Below, piece after piece: positions 28,649 through 36,075 of a DNA stretch of 64,000 nucleotides (its first letter is position 1; each line of letters starts with the position of its first letter). Source of the stretch: PALSA-607 sp963825425 (lineage in GTDB: Bacteria > Actinomycetota > Actinomycetes > Acidothermales > Acidothermaceae); contig CAWGTF010000010.1 of assembly GCA_963825425.1 (NCBI GenBank), positions 124,001-188,000 on the forward strand, in the 5' to 3' direction. The position numbers and the translations under genes were made by a program. The notes below the pieces were generated by a model. It was not told where the DNA came from. It was given only the letters and a program-made list of their open reading frames with translations, and did not search any database.

Positions 28649-30084
28649 CGACGACTTTGCAATCGGACGCGGTGCCGGTCGGCGAGCTCGGTGTGGTGCA
28701 TTTCGTCGGCATCGGCGGCGGCGGCATGTCCGGCATCGCGCGCATCATGCTCACCCGCGGCGCGACGGTGACCGGCAGTGACGCAAAGGAGACCCGGGTG
28801 CTCGCGGCACTTCGGGTGCTCGGAGCCAAGGTGTTCGTCGGGCATGACGCTGCAAATCTCGGCGCTGCCGACACCGTGGTTGTTTCCACCGCGATTCAGG
28901 AATCCAATCCCGAACTCATCGAGGCGCGTGCGCGCGGCTTGCGGATACTGCCACGTGCTGCCGCGCTTGCGTCGGTGATGGCCGGCCGTCGGGGAATCGC
29001 GATTGCCGGTACGCACGGGAAGACCACGACGACCTCGATGCTGGCGCGGGCATTGCAGCACTGCGGCGAGGACCCTTCCTTCGCGATCGGTGCAGACCTG
29101 AACGAGCCGGGCTCCAATGCTCACGACGGTGTCGGCGGGTTGTTCGTCGCCGAGGCGGACGAGAGCGACGAGAGCTTCCTACTGCTGGCACCGTTCGCGG
29201 CGATCGTGACCAACATCGAGGCCGACCATCTCAACCATTACGCCGGACTAGCGGAGATCCATCAGGCCTTTGAGCGCTTCGCGCAACGGATTGCAGCGGA
29301 CGGGTTCCTTGTGGTGTGCGCGGACGATCCGGGCGCGATGCAACTCGCGCGTTTCGCACGGCGGGCCGGGATCGACGTCCGGACCTATGGCGAGGCGGTT
29401 GATGCCGACGTGCGAATCGCCAAGCTCGAGTTGGTGGGCACCGGATCGTCGTTCCAGATCGTCGCGGGTGGTCGACGACTCGGCGAGGTGACGCTGCGGG
29501 TGCCCGGTCGGCACAACGCACTCAACGCGGCGGCCGCGACGACGGTCGGTCTCGGCCTCGACCTCCCGTTCGCCGAGTTTGCAGCGGGCCTCACGGTCTT
29601 CACCGGAGCGCGGCGGCGGTTCGAGCCCAAGGGGGTTGTGAACGGGGTGCGCGTGTACGACGACTACGCGCACCATCCGACCGAGATAGCGGCGATTTTG
29701 CGGGCAGCGCGCGAGGTCGTCGGCGCCGGGCGATTGGTCGTCGCCTTTCAAGCACACCACTACTACCGCACCGCGGACTTCTGCGCTGAGTTCGGCGAGG
29801 CTCTCGGGTTGGCCGACGACGTCGTGGTGATGGAGGTCTACGCGCCCGGCGAGACGATGCTGCCCGGTGGCACCGGGACCGCACTTGCGGCGGCCGTGAC
29901 GTTGCCGCCCGAACACGTCGTGTTCGAACCGTCGTGGTCCGCCGTGCCCGCCCAGCTGGCGCAACGTGCACGGCCCGGCGATCTGGTGTTGACGATGGGC
30001 GCTGGGGGAGACGTCGCGATGCTCGGGCCGGAAGTGCTCGAGGCGTTGCGGCAGCGCGCGCAGCCGCCTGCGGTGTTGCCGTAG
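28645..30084 (+). CDS. murC: UDP-MurNAc:L-alanine ligase
   Basis: MurC adds L-Ala to UDP-MurNAc, the first amino-acid step of the stem peptide. The intact 479-residue product has VHFVGIGGGGMSGIARIM, VVVSTAIQESNPEL, the ATP loop IAGTHGKTTTTSMLA (residues about 119-133), FVAEADESDESFL, VTNIEADHLNHY, FTGARRRFEPKG and VYDDYAHHPTEI. ftsQ, normally next, is absent. Confidence 0.96.
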   Translation: MTTTLQSDAVPVGELGVVHFVGIGGGGMSGIARIMLTRGATVTGSDAKETRVLAALRVLGAKVFVGHDAANLGAADTVVVSTAIQESNPELIEARARGLRILPRAAALASVMAGRRGIAIAGTHGKTTTTSMLARALQHCGEDPSFAIGADLNEPGSNAHDGVGGLFVAEADESDESFLLLAPFAAIVTNIEADHLNHYAGLAEIHQAFERFAQRIAADGFLVVCADDPGAMQLARFARRAGIDVRTYGEAVDADVRIAKLELVGTGSSFQIVAGGRRLGEVTLRVPGRHNALNAAAATTVGLGLDLPFAEFAAGLTVFTGARRRFEPKGVVNGVRVYDDYAHHPTEIAAILRAAREVVGAGRLVVAFQAHHYYRTADFCAEFGEALGLADDVVVMEVYAPGETMLPGGTGTALAAAVTLPPEHVVFEPSWSAVPAQLAQRARPGDLVLTMGAGGDVAMLGPEVLEALRQRAQPPAVLP

Positions 30085-30420
30085 TCGCACGTCCGCTACA
30101 GCTGCTTCGCTAGCTCGCACGACAGCTGGCTCGCAAGCTCGCGGGCGACACGCCGTGACCCGCGTTGACCCTGCGCGGTTCGTGGCTCTAATCTTCGTGG
30201 CGTTCTCAGGTTGACATAACTATAACGGTCTACTTGAGGGTGAGGGTCGCGCAGATCCGCTCTGCGATCTCGTTGTCGGTGGTGGCTTCCCCGCATCACC
30301 GCCCGCGAAGTCTCGACTCACGCACTCTGGTTGAAAGCACGACTGGTTGAAACCACGACCGGGTTGCGAGCCCAGCGTGAACTGACGATTGGCCTACGAG
30401 GGAAGGCAAGGCGAAAGTCC
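30085..30420 (+). promoter_or_regulatory. murC-ftsZ intergenic region with candidate ftsZ promoters; no ftsQ
   Basis: This 336-base gap holds no recognisable ftsQ coding sequence in any frame. It has a promoter-like pair TTGACC (30165-30170) and TAATCT (30189-30194) 18 bases apart, and a second TTGACA at 30211. The stretch GGTTGACATAACTATAAC and following CTACTTGAGGGTGAGGGT resembles the region conserved upstream of ftsZ in other actinobacteria, from memory. Near 30098-30145 there are imperfect AGCT/CTCGC repeats. A GAAGG stretch near 30402 is a weak ribosome site for ftsZ. Confidence 0.5.
30327..30358 (+). repeat. 16-bp tandem duplication upstream of ftsZ
   Basis: CTGGTTGAAAGCACGA (30327-30342) is followed by CTGGTTGAAACCACGA (30343-30358), one mismatch. 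It lies 63 bases before the ftsZ GTG, within the probable leader. Confidence 0.85.
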
Positions 30421-31614
30421 GTGGCAGCACCGCAGAACTACCTCGCGGTCATCAAGGTCGTCGGAATCGGTGGCGGGGGCGTCAACGCCGTCAACCGAAT
30501 GATCGAAGTCGGTCTCAAGGGTGTCGAGTTCATCGCCATCAACACCGACGCGCAGGCGCTCCTCATGAGCGACGCGGATGTGAAGCTCGACATCGGTCGT
30601 GAACTCACCCGCGGCTTGGGCGCCGGCGCAGATCCCGAGGTTGGCCGACAGGCCGCCGAGGATCACACCGAGGAGATCGACGAGGTGCTCAAGGGCGCCG
30701 ACATGGTGTTCGTGACTGCCGGTGAAGGCGGCGGCACTGGTACCGGTGGCGCGCCTGTCGTCGCGCGACTTTCGCGCGCGCTCGGCGCGCTGACCATCGG
30801 CGTCGTCACGCGCCCGTTCGGATTCGAAGGCCGTCGTCGTGGCGAGCAGGCCGACGTCGGTATTGAAGAACTCCGCGATGAGGTCGACACCCTCATCGTC
30901 ATTCCCAACGACCGCTTGCTGTCGATCAGCGACCGCAAGATCAGTGTGCTCGACGCGTTCAAGTCGGCAGACCAGGTGCTGTTGCAGGGCGTTTCGGGAA
31001 TCACGGACCTGATCACGACTCCGGGCCTGATCAACCTCGACTTCGCGGACGTGAAATCGGTCATGGCCGGCGCAGGGTCGGCGTTGATGGGCATCGGTTC
31101 AGCGCGCGGTGAAGATCGCGCGGTAGCCGCCGCCGAGATGGCGATCTCCAGCCCGCTGCTCGAGGCGTCGATCGAGGGCGCGCGTGGCGTCTTGCTCTCA
31201 GTCGCCGGTGGTTCCGACCTCGGTCTCTTTGAGATCAACGAGGCCGCGCAGCTCGTCGCGGAGGCCGCCCACCCCGACGCCAACATCATTTTCGGCGCCG
31301 TTATCGACGATGCGCTCGGCGACGAGGTCCGCGTCACGGTCATCGCCGCAGGATTCGACGGCGGTGCGCCTCGACCGGCTCGCCAATCGGCGCGCCGGGT
31401 AGTCGAGACGCCACGGACGACAGATGCGATCGATGACGCCATCAACGTCACCACCGCCCCGCCCGCGCCCCGGCTCGAGCAGCGAGAGGCCGAGCGGGTG
31501 ACGCTGCCCGAGGCCGGACAGCTTCCCCGTCGCGAGCCGGCTGCGCCGCGTCGCACCATCGTGTTCGAGGACGAGGTCGAAGAAGAACTCGACGTCCCCG
31601 ACTTCTTGAAGTAG
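30421..31614 (+). CDS. ftsZ: Cell division protein FtsZ
   Basis: FtsZ is the tubulin-like GTPase that forms the division ring. The intact 397-residue product begins MAAPQNYLAVIKVVGIGGGG. The GTP-binding signature GEGGGTGTGGAPVVA lies near residue 101, and the T7 loop NLDFADVKSVM near 205. A variable Pro/Arg-rich linker follows. The conserved C-terminal peptide is DVPDFLK, the site for SepF and FtsW contacts. The GTG at 30421 is chosen because homology begins there; an upstream in-frame start at 30331 would add 30 unconserved residues. Confidence 0.97.
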   Translation: MAAPQNYLAVIKVVGIGGGGVNAVNRMIEVGLKGVEFIAINTDAQALLMSDADVKLDIGRELTRGLGAGADPEVGRQAAEDHTEEIDEVLKGADMVFVTAGEGGGTGTGGAPVVARLSRALGALTIGVVTRPFGFEGRRRGEQADVGIEELRDEVDTLIVIPNDRLLSISDRKISVLDAFKSADQVLLQGVSGITDLITTPGLINLDFADVKSVMAGAGSALMGIGSARGEDRAVAAAEMAISSPLLEASIEGARGVLLSVAGGSDLGLFEINEAAQLVAEAAHPDANIIFGAVIDDALGDEVRVTVIAAGFDGGAPRPARQSARRVVETPRTTDAIDDAINVTTAPPAPRLEQREAERVTLPEAGQLPRREPAAPRRTIVFEDEVEEELDVPDFLK

Positions 31615-32334
31615 GTGCTCTGGCTCGGAAGTCTCGGCGGTGACGTGCGGTTCGCCTTCACTAGCCGACTCGGCGGGTTTAGTGCGGCGCCGTACGACAG
31701 CCTCAACCTGAGCTTCAACGTTGGGGATGACCCAGACGCGGTGCAGCGGAATCGACGCGAGGTACTCGAGCACTTGGGTGTCGCGCGTGCCAGCTGGCTG
31801 CAGGCGCAGCACGGCGCGGTGGTGCAGGTGGTCGACGGCATGCACGAACATGGCGCTGAGTACGCAGCCGACGGGCTGGTGACCACCGCGACCGATCTCG
31901 CCCTTGGCGGGTTGTCGGCGGACTGCGCGCTCGTCGTGCTCGCCGATCCCAGCGCTGGATTGGTGGGCAGCCTGCACTGCGGGCGGCCTGGCCTGCTCGC
32001 CGGCGCGGTCGATGCGATGGTCAGCGCGTTGCGTGCGAACGGCGCGCAGGCGATCCGGGCGGCGATCGGCCCGACCGTGTGCGGAAGTTGCTACGAGGTG
32101 CCGGCCGAGATGGCAGCAGCCGTTCTCGCCGTCGTCCCTGCCGCCTTCTCCCGGGCCCGCGGCGGCGGTCCGGCTTTGGACGTGCGCGCGGGTGTTATCG
32201 ATCAGTTGCGCCACGCTGGCGTGCGGGTCGTGCGGCTGGTCGGGGGATGTACGCGAGAGGATCCGACCACGTTCTCCTACCGCCGTGACAAGGTCACCGG
32301 TCGGATGGGCGCTTTGATCTGGCGGGCAACGTGA
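31615..32334 (+). CDS. pgeF: PgeF/YfiH-family purine nucleoside phosphorylase (laccase-domain fold)
   Basis: The family was called laccase-domain or polyphenol oxidase and is now known to include purine nucleoside phosphorylases and a peptidoglycan-precursor editing enzyme. The 239-residue product has TSRLGGFSAAPYDSLNLS, WLQAQHGAVV, GLSADCALVVLAD, GSLHCGRPGLLAGAV and IGPTVCGSCYEV; metal ligands are His and Cys in these motifs. The GTG directly abuts the ftsZ stop. It overlaps yggS by GTGA. Confidence 0.88.
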   Translation: MLWLGSLGGDVRFAFTSRLGGFSAAPYDSLNLSFNVGDDPDAVQRNRREVLEHLGVARASWLQAQHGAVVQVVDGMHEHGAEYAADGLVTTATDLALGGLSADCALVVLADPSAGLVGSLHCGRPGLLAGAVDAMVSALRANGAQAIRAAIGPTVCGSCYEVPAEMAAAVLAVVPAAFSRARGGGPALDVRAGVIDQLRHAGVRVVRLVGGCTREDPTTFSYRRDKVTGRMGALIWRAT

Positions 32335-33095
32335 CACCGAGGATCGAGTCGACGGATGCGAGACGCCGCGAGCTGGCGGCGAACCTTGCGCAAGTTCGAC
32401 AGCGCATCGTCGCGGCGTGCGCCGCCGCCGGCCGACCGGTTGACGAGGTGTCGCTCATTGCGATCACGAAGACATTCCCGGCATCAGATGTTGTCCTGCT
32501 TGCCGAACTGGGCGTCACCGATGTCGGCGAGAACCGCGACCAGGAAGCAGCTGCCAAGGTTGCCGACGTGGCGACGCCGTCGTACTCGAATGCCGGGTAC
32601 TCGAATGCCAGCGATCTGCGATGGCACTTCGTCGGCGCGTTGCAGACCAACAAGTGCCCTTCCGTCGTCCGGTACGCGAGCCTGGTTCATTCAGTCGACC
32701 GGTTGCGCCTGGTCGAGGCACTCGGCCGCGCCGCACAACAGGCAGTTGCCCCACACACCGTCCGATGTCTCGTCCAGGTCGACCTCGATGAGACGAACCG
32801 TCCGGGTCGAGCAGGCGCCCGGCAAGAAGAGGTCGCTGCGATTGCCGACGCCATCGCCGGCGACTCCCATCTCGAACTCGCGGGGGTGATGGCCGTGGCC
32901 CCATTGCACGCCGACCCCGCTTCCGCCTTTCGAAAACTCGCGGCTGTCGCCGACTCGGTCCGCCAGCGACACCCGGCTGCACGCGTGATTTCGGCCGGGA
33001 TGAGCGGTGATCTCGAGCAGGCAGTCGCGAACGGCGCGACTCACCTGCGTGTCGGCTCGGCGTTGCTGGGCACTCGGCGGCATCCTGTCCGGTAA
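32331..33095 (+). CDS. YggS/PLPBP-family PLP-binding protein
   Basis: A 254-residue protein of the alanine-racemase-like PLP-homeostasis family. Seen are SLIAITKTFPASDVVLLAELG with the PLP-lysine, VGENRDQEA, WHFVGALQTNK, HSVDRLRLVEAL and SAGMSGDLEQAVANGATHLRVGSALLG split between strands. The usual segment before the WHFVG motif carries YSNAGYSNAS, made by a 15-bp tandem duplication at 32584-32613. Location after ftsZ-pgeF is standard. Confidence 0.92.
   Translation: MTPRIESTDARRRELAANLAQVRQRIVAACAAAGRPVDEVSLIAITKTFPASDVVLLAELGVTDVGENRDQEAAAKVADVATPSYSNAGYSNASDLRWHFVGALQTNKCPSVVRYASLVHSVDRLRLVEALGRAAQQAVAPHTVRCLVQVDLDETNRPGRAGARQEEVAAIADAIAGDSHLELAGVMAVAPLHADPASAFRKLAAVADSVRQRHPAARVISAGMSGDLEQAVANGATHLRVGSALLGTRRHPVR
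32584..32613 (+). repeat. 15-bp in-frame tandem duplication in yggS
   Basis: TACTCGAATGCC recurs at 32584 and 32599 with a 15-base period, adding five codons (YSNAG/YSNAS) to a loop. It does not disturb the frame. Confidence 0.85.
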
Positions 33096-33140
33096 GGTCC
33101 GGACGAAACCGACGTCGGAGGGGACCAGAGGGAGACACGG

Positions 33141-33701
33141 ATGGCCGTCATGCGCAAGGCGATGGTCTACCTCGGCCTCGTCGAGGACGACGCCGAGAAC
33201 TACGACGAATACGACGAGTACGAGGCGCCAGCCCCGGTCCCAGCCGGACGGCGGGCAGGTACGCAGGTCGACCGCGCCGCCTCGGCCGAAATCGACTACG
33301 GACGCCGCAGTGCAGCGCCCGACCTGCGTGATCGCGCTCCGGCCTACGCGGGTAGCCGGTCCGGTGGGGGCGCCACCGCGATGGCCGTCGCACCGATGGG
33401 CTGGGCTGACGCAGCCGCAGGCCCGATCCGTGTAACGACATTGCATCCGCGGACGTATAACGAGGCACGCGCGATTGGTGAGCATTTCCGCGAGGGCACG
33501 CCGGTGATCATGAATCTCACTGAGATGGATGACGCCGACGCGAAGAGGCTCGTCGACTTCGCGGCTGGGCTGATCTTCGGTTTGCGTGGCAGTATCGAGC
33601 GGGTGACCGCGAAGGTCTTCTTGTTGTCGCCGCAGGACGTTGAGGTGACTGCAGAGGACAAGCAGCGGATCGCCGAAGGCGGATTCTTCAACCAGAGCTA
33701 G
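33141..33701 (+). CDS. sepF: Cell division protein SepF
   Basis: SepF bridges FtsZ to the membrane in actinobacteria, which lack FtsA. The 186-residue product has the amphipathic N-terminus MAVMRKAMVYLGLVEDD, an acidic Tyr-rich stretch (YDEYDEYEAP) and a linker. The C-terminal globular domain reads TLHPRTYNEARAIGEHF, GTPVIMNLTEMDDADAKR and LVDFAAGLIFGLRGSIERV. A purine-rich GGAGGGGACC-type site lies upstream. Confidence 0.95.
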   Translation: MAVMRKAMVYLGLVEDDAENYDEYDEYEAPAPVPAGRRAGTQVDRAASAEIDYGRRSAAPDLRDRAPAYAGSRSGGGATAMAVAPMGWADAAAGPIRVTTLHPRTYNEARAIGEHFREGTPVIMNLTEMDDADAKRLVDFAAGLIFGLRGSIERVTAKVFLLSPQDVEVTAEDKQRIAEGGFFNQS

Positions 33702-33715
33702 GCGGCCGGCACGAC

Positions 33716-34006
33716 GTGGGCACTGTGTGGCGGGTCCTGGCCGACGTTATCGTTGCGTTTATCGTCGTGATGTTCATTCGGCTAATTTTCGACTACGTGC
33801 AGCTGTTCGCGCGAGAGTGGCGCCCTCGTGGCGTTGTTCTCATCGCTTTGGAAACGTGTTATTCGCTCACCGACCCACCGCTTAAATCTGTGCACCGCTT
33901 ACTGCCCCCACTGCGGGTCGGCGCCTTCAGTGCAGACTGGACTGTTGCCTGGATCGCCGTCATCGGCACCGCCTACATTCTGTTATCTGTAGTGGGTTCC
34001 CTATAG
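33716..34006 (+). CDS. YggT-family membrane protein
   Basis: This 96-residue protein has two membrane helices (residues about 8-27 and 75-94) and the typical YggT motif YSLTDPPLKSVHRLLPPLRVG between them. The family is found between sepF and divIVA in most actinobacteria, and a role in division or envelope organisation is suspected. The GTG at 33716 is 14 bases after sepF. Confidence 0.9.
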   Translation: MGTVWRVLADVIVAFIVVMFIRLIFDYVQLFAREWRPRGVVLIALETCYSLTDPPLKSVHRLLPPLRVGAFSADWTVAWIAVIGTAYILLSVVGSL

Positions 34007-34046
34007 TTTGTCCGGCGCGTACCCAACGATTCCCCGAGGTGACCCG

Positions 34047-35096
34047 ATGCCGCTGACCGCTGAGGACGTGAAGAACAAGCAGTTCACGCCTACCCGCTTC
34101 AAGGGCGGCTACGACGAAAAGGAAGTCGATGACTTCCTCGACGAGGTGGAAGCCGAGCTCACCCGCCTCGTCAGGGAGAACACCGACCTGCGGGCTCGCC
34201 TCCAGGTAGCGGAGCAGGCCGCGCGGCAGCCCGGTGCCTCGGCGCCGGCGGCTGCGGCCCCCGCGCCGGCCGGATTCAGCGTGCCGCCGCCGGCCGCAGT
34301 CCCCTTGCCCCCGCCGCCGCAGGCAATGGCTCCCCCCGCCCCGGTCGCGCCGCTCCCGGTCGCGCCGCTCCCTGTCGCTGCGGCGCCGGTCGGCAGCGAC
34401 GGCAGTCAGGAGGCAGCGCTACGCATGCTGGCTATGGCGCAGAAGACCGCCGAGGACACCGTCGCCGACGCCAAGCGCGAGGCCGACAAGGTGCTCGGCG
34501 AGGCGCGGATGCATGCGGATCAGCTCGAAAGGGAAACTCAGGAGCGGCACCGCAACGTCGTCGGCAATCTCGACAGCGAGCGCGAGCGGCTCGAGCGCAA
34601 GATCGAGGAGCTGCGGTCGTTCGAGCGGGAGTACCGCGCCCGGCTCAAGTCCTACCTCGAGGGGCAGCTGCGTGACCTTGACGGTCGCGCCGACGGCATC
34701 CAGCCCACCGCCCCACGGCCGGTGCCGGTGCCCGTCGGTGCTGGCGCCCCAGGCAGCCCGGCCAGCGCCACGGCGTCCCCGTCAGTGAGCGTCACCGGAT
34801 CGGTCACGGTGCCCCCGGCGTTTTCTGCACCTCAGCAGCCGTCCCAGCAGCCGTCCTCAGCCAGCACCGGACCGGTTCCTGCGATGGCACAGCCGCCTCG
34901 GCCGCCGAGCCCGTTCTCACCGATGCCGCCCCCGCCCGTCCCTGGGTCCCCGGCCGCGCCCGGCTCGTCGTCGCCGCAACCGGCTGGCCCCAGTGGTCCG
35001 CCCCAGGCCGGTGGCCCCGGCGGTCCTCCGAGGCAGGCGACCACTGGTGGGTTCGAGGTCGACGAGGGTCCCGAGGTTCCGCCGTCCAATGGGTGA
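34047..35096 (+). CDS. divIVA: DivIVA/Wag31 polar growth protein
   Basis: Wag31 marks cell poles and guides apical wall growth in actinobacteria. The 349-residue product starts MPLTAEDVKNKQFTPTRF, with the GYDEKEVDDFLDEVEAEL lipid-binding coiled-coil head. A Pro/Ala-rich linker covers residues about 68-130. A second long coiled coil (AEDTVADAKREADKVLGEAR onward, about 145-225) follows, then a Pro/Gly/Ser-rich tail of over 100 residues. The ATG at 34047 has GAGGTGA upstream. Confidence 0.95.
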   Translation: MPLTAEDVKNKQFTPTRFKGGYDEKEVDDFLDEVEAELTRLVRENTDLRARLQVAEQAARQPGASAPAAAAPAPAGFSVPPPAAVPLPPPPQAMAPPAPVAPLPVAPLPVAAAPVGSDGSQEAALRMLAMAQKTAEDTVADAKREADKVLGEARMHADQLERETQERHRNVVGNLDSERERLERKIEELRSFEREYRARLKSYLEGQLRDLDGRADGIQPTAPRPVPVPVGAGAPGSPASATASPSVSVTGSVTVPPAFSAPQQPSQQPSSASTGPVPAMAQPPRPPSPFSPMPPPPVPGSPAAPGSSSPQPAGPSGPPQAGGPGGPPRQATTGGFEVDEGPEVPPSNG

Positions 35097-35160
35097 TCAG
35101 GCCCGCGCGGTTACCACGGCCCGCAGGTGTTGGTAGTCGAGGGCGTCCGGTGATCGGCCG

Positions 35161-35341
35161 GTGCTAGTCATCAAGATCAGCGGCGCCGCCGTGTTCGTCG
35201 CCGCGGTGTTCGTCGGCGTCGGCGTGTTGACCAGCCGGATCCTGTTCTACGACATCGCCATTGGCATTGGCAGGGGCCGCACTGCTTGCGGTGATCGTCA
35301 GCTCGATTCGCTGGCGGCGGCGGCCGTCGGGCTACTCCTGA
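35161..35341 (+). CDS. Small membrane protein, frameshifted
   Basis: A GTG at 35161 starts ISGAAVFVAAVFVGVGVLTS, one membrane helix. The frame then runs into low-quality sequence. If one extra base near 35262-35268 is removed, a second helix appears (LAGAALLAVIVSSIRW) with a basic end RRRPSGYS and a stop at 35339-35341, about 59 residues. Two-helix small proteins are common after divIVA. The family was not recognised. Confidence 0.5.
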
Positions 35342-35370
35342 CCCGGCACTGACCTGACCCGACTCCAGGG

Positions 35371-35850
35371 TCAGACGTTCACGCGGCGGAACGGGTCGCG
35401 TGCGGGTGGCGTCGCCAACGTGAGACGGGTGCCGTCCAGCGACAGCCCGGTCAGGGCCAGGACGCGGGCCAAGATCGACGCGGTGGTCTCGCCGGCGGCG
35501 ACGCCCTCCGCGGTCACCATCGCGCGGTAGATCGTCGCGTAGTGCTTGACCGGCGTGTTGTAGCTCCAGTCGACCGAGCCCAAGTGCAGGGCGTGGCCGC
35601 GGCTGCCACCCGGACCGTCGAAGGCCCCGCTCCAGATCTGGATGCCGGCCGGGCCCGCGGCGAAGTTGCCGCCCTGCCCGACGTCGTAGGTACGGGCCTG
35701 GGCGATCAGCTCACGGGTCTCGCGTTCGGGGAGTACCAAAGCGGGCCGAACCTGGCTCGCCAGGGCCGGTACCGCCACCGCGCCGGGTCGCAACGCCACG
35801 GCGGTCATCGGTTGACCGAAGTATGGTGCCGCCGCCATCTCGCCCTCCAT
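35371..35850 (-). CDS. Uncharacterised protein between divIVA and ileS
   Basis: A 159-residue product from an ATG at 35850 (MEGEMAAAPYFGQPM). An in-frame start at 36018 would add 56 residues. No membrane segment or known motif was recognised. Notable stretches are TYDVGQGGNFAAGPAGIQIW, GHALHLGSVDWSYNTPVKHY and the C-terminal ATPPARDPFRRVNV. Codon use fits its neighbours. It lies downstream of ileS on the same strand. I do not know its function. Confidence 0.6.
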   Translation of the reverse strand: MEGEMAAAPYFGQPMTAVALRPGAVAVPALASQVRPALVLPERETRELIAQARTYDVGQGGNFAAGPAGIQIWSGAFDGPGGSRGHALHLGSVDWSYNTPVKHYATIYRAMVTAEGVAAGETTASILARVLALTGLSLDGTRLTLATPPARDPFRRVNV

Positions 35851-36075
35851 CTCACCGCCGAACTGTCGCGGCGCCCCATAGGTAAGCGGTGCCAGCTGAC
35901 GACTGCTTATGCCGCGATGATGTGTGGATCGGCTCAATGACCCCGTCACCTTAACTACGCTGTTCGGGTGGTTGCGCGTTCGCCCGCGCAGCGCAGGCCA
36001 ACAACCCGCGGATATCACCCGTTTGCCTCGCCTGGTCAGCCGCCGGCGACCCGCATCCAGATGGTCAGGCCGAGC

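Noticed and set aside
30663..31886. 407-codon antisense frame across ftsZ
   Set aside because: Ser-rich antisense of an intact, conserved gene.
33702..33716. tRNA or other RNA genes in short gaps
   Set aside because: No cloverleaf-like sequence or T-loop GGTTCGA motif in a suitable context was found in the gaps inspected by eye.
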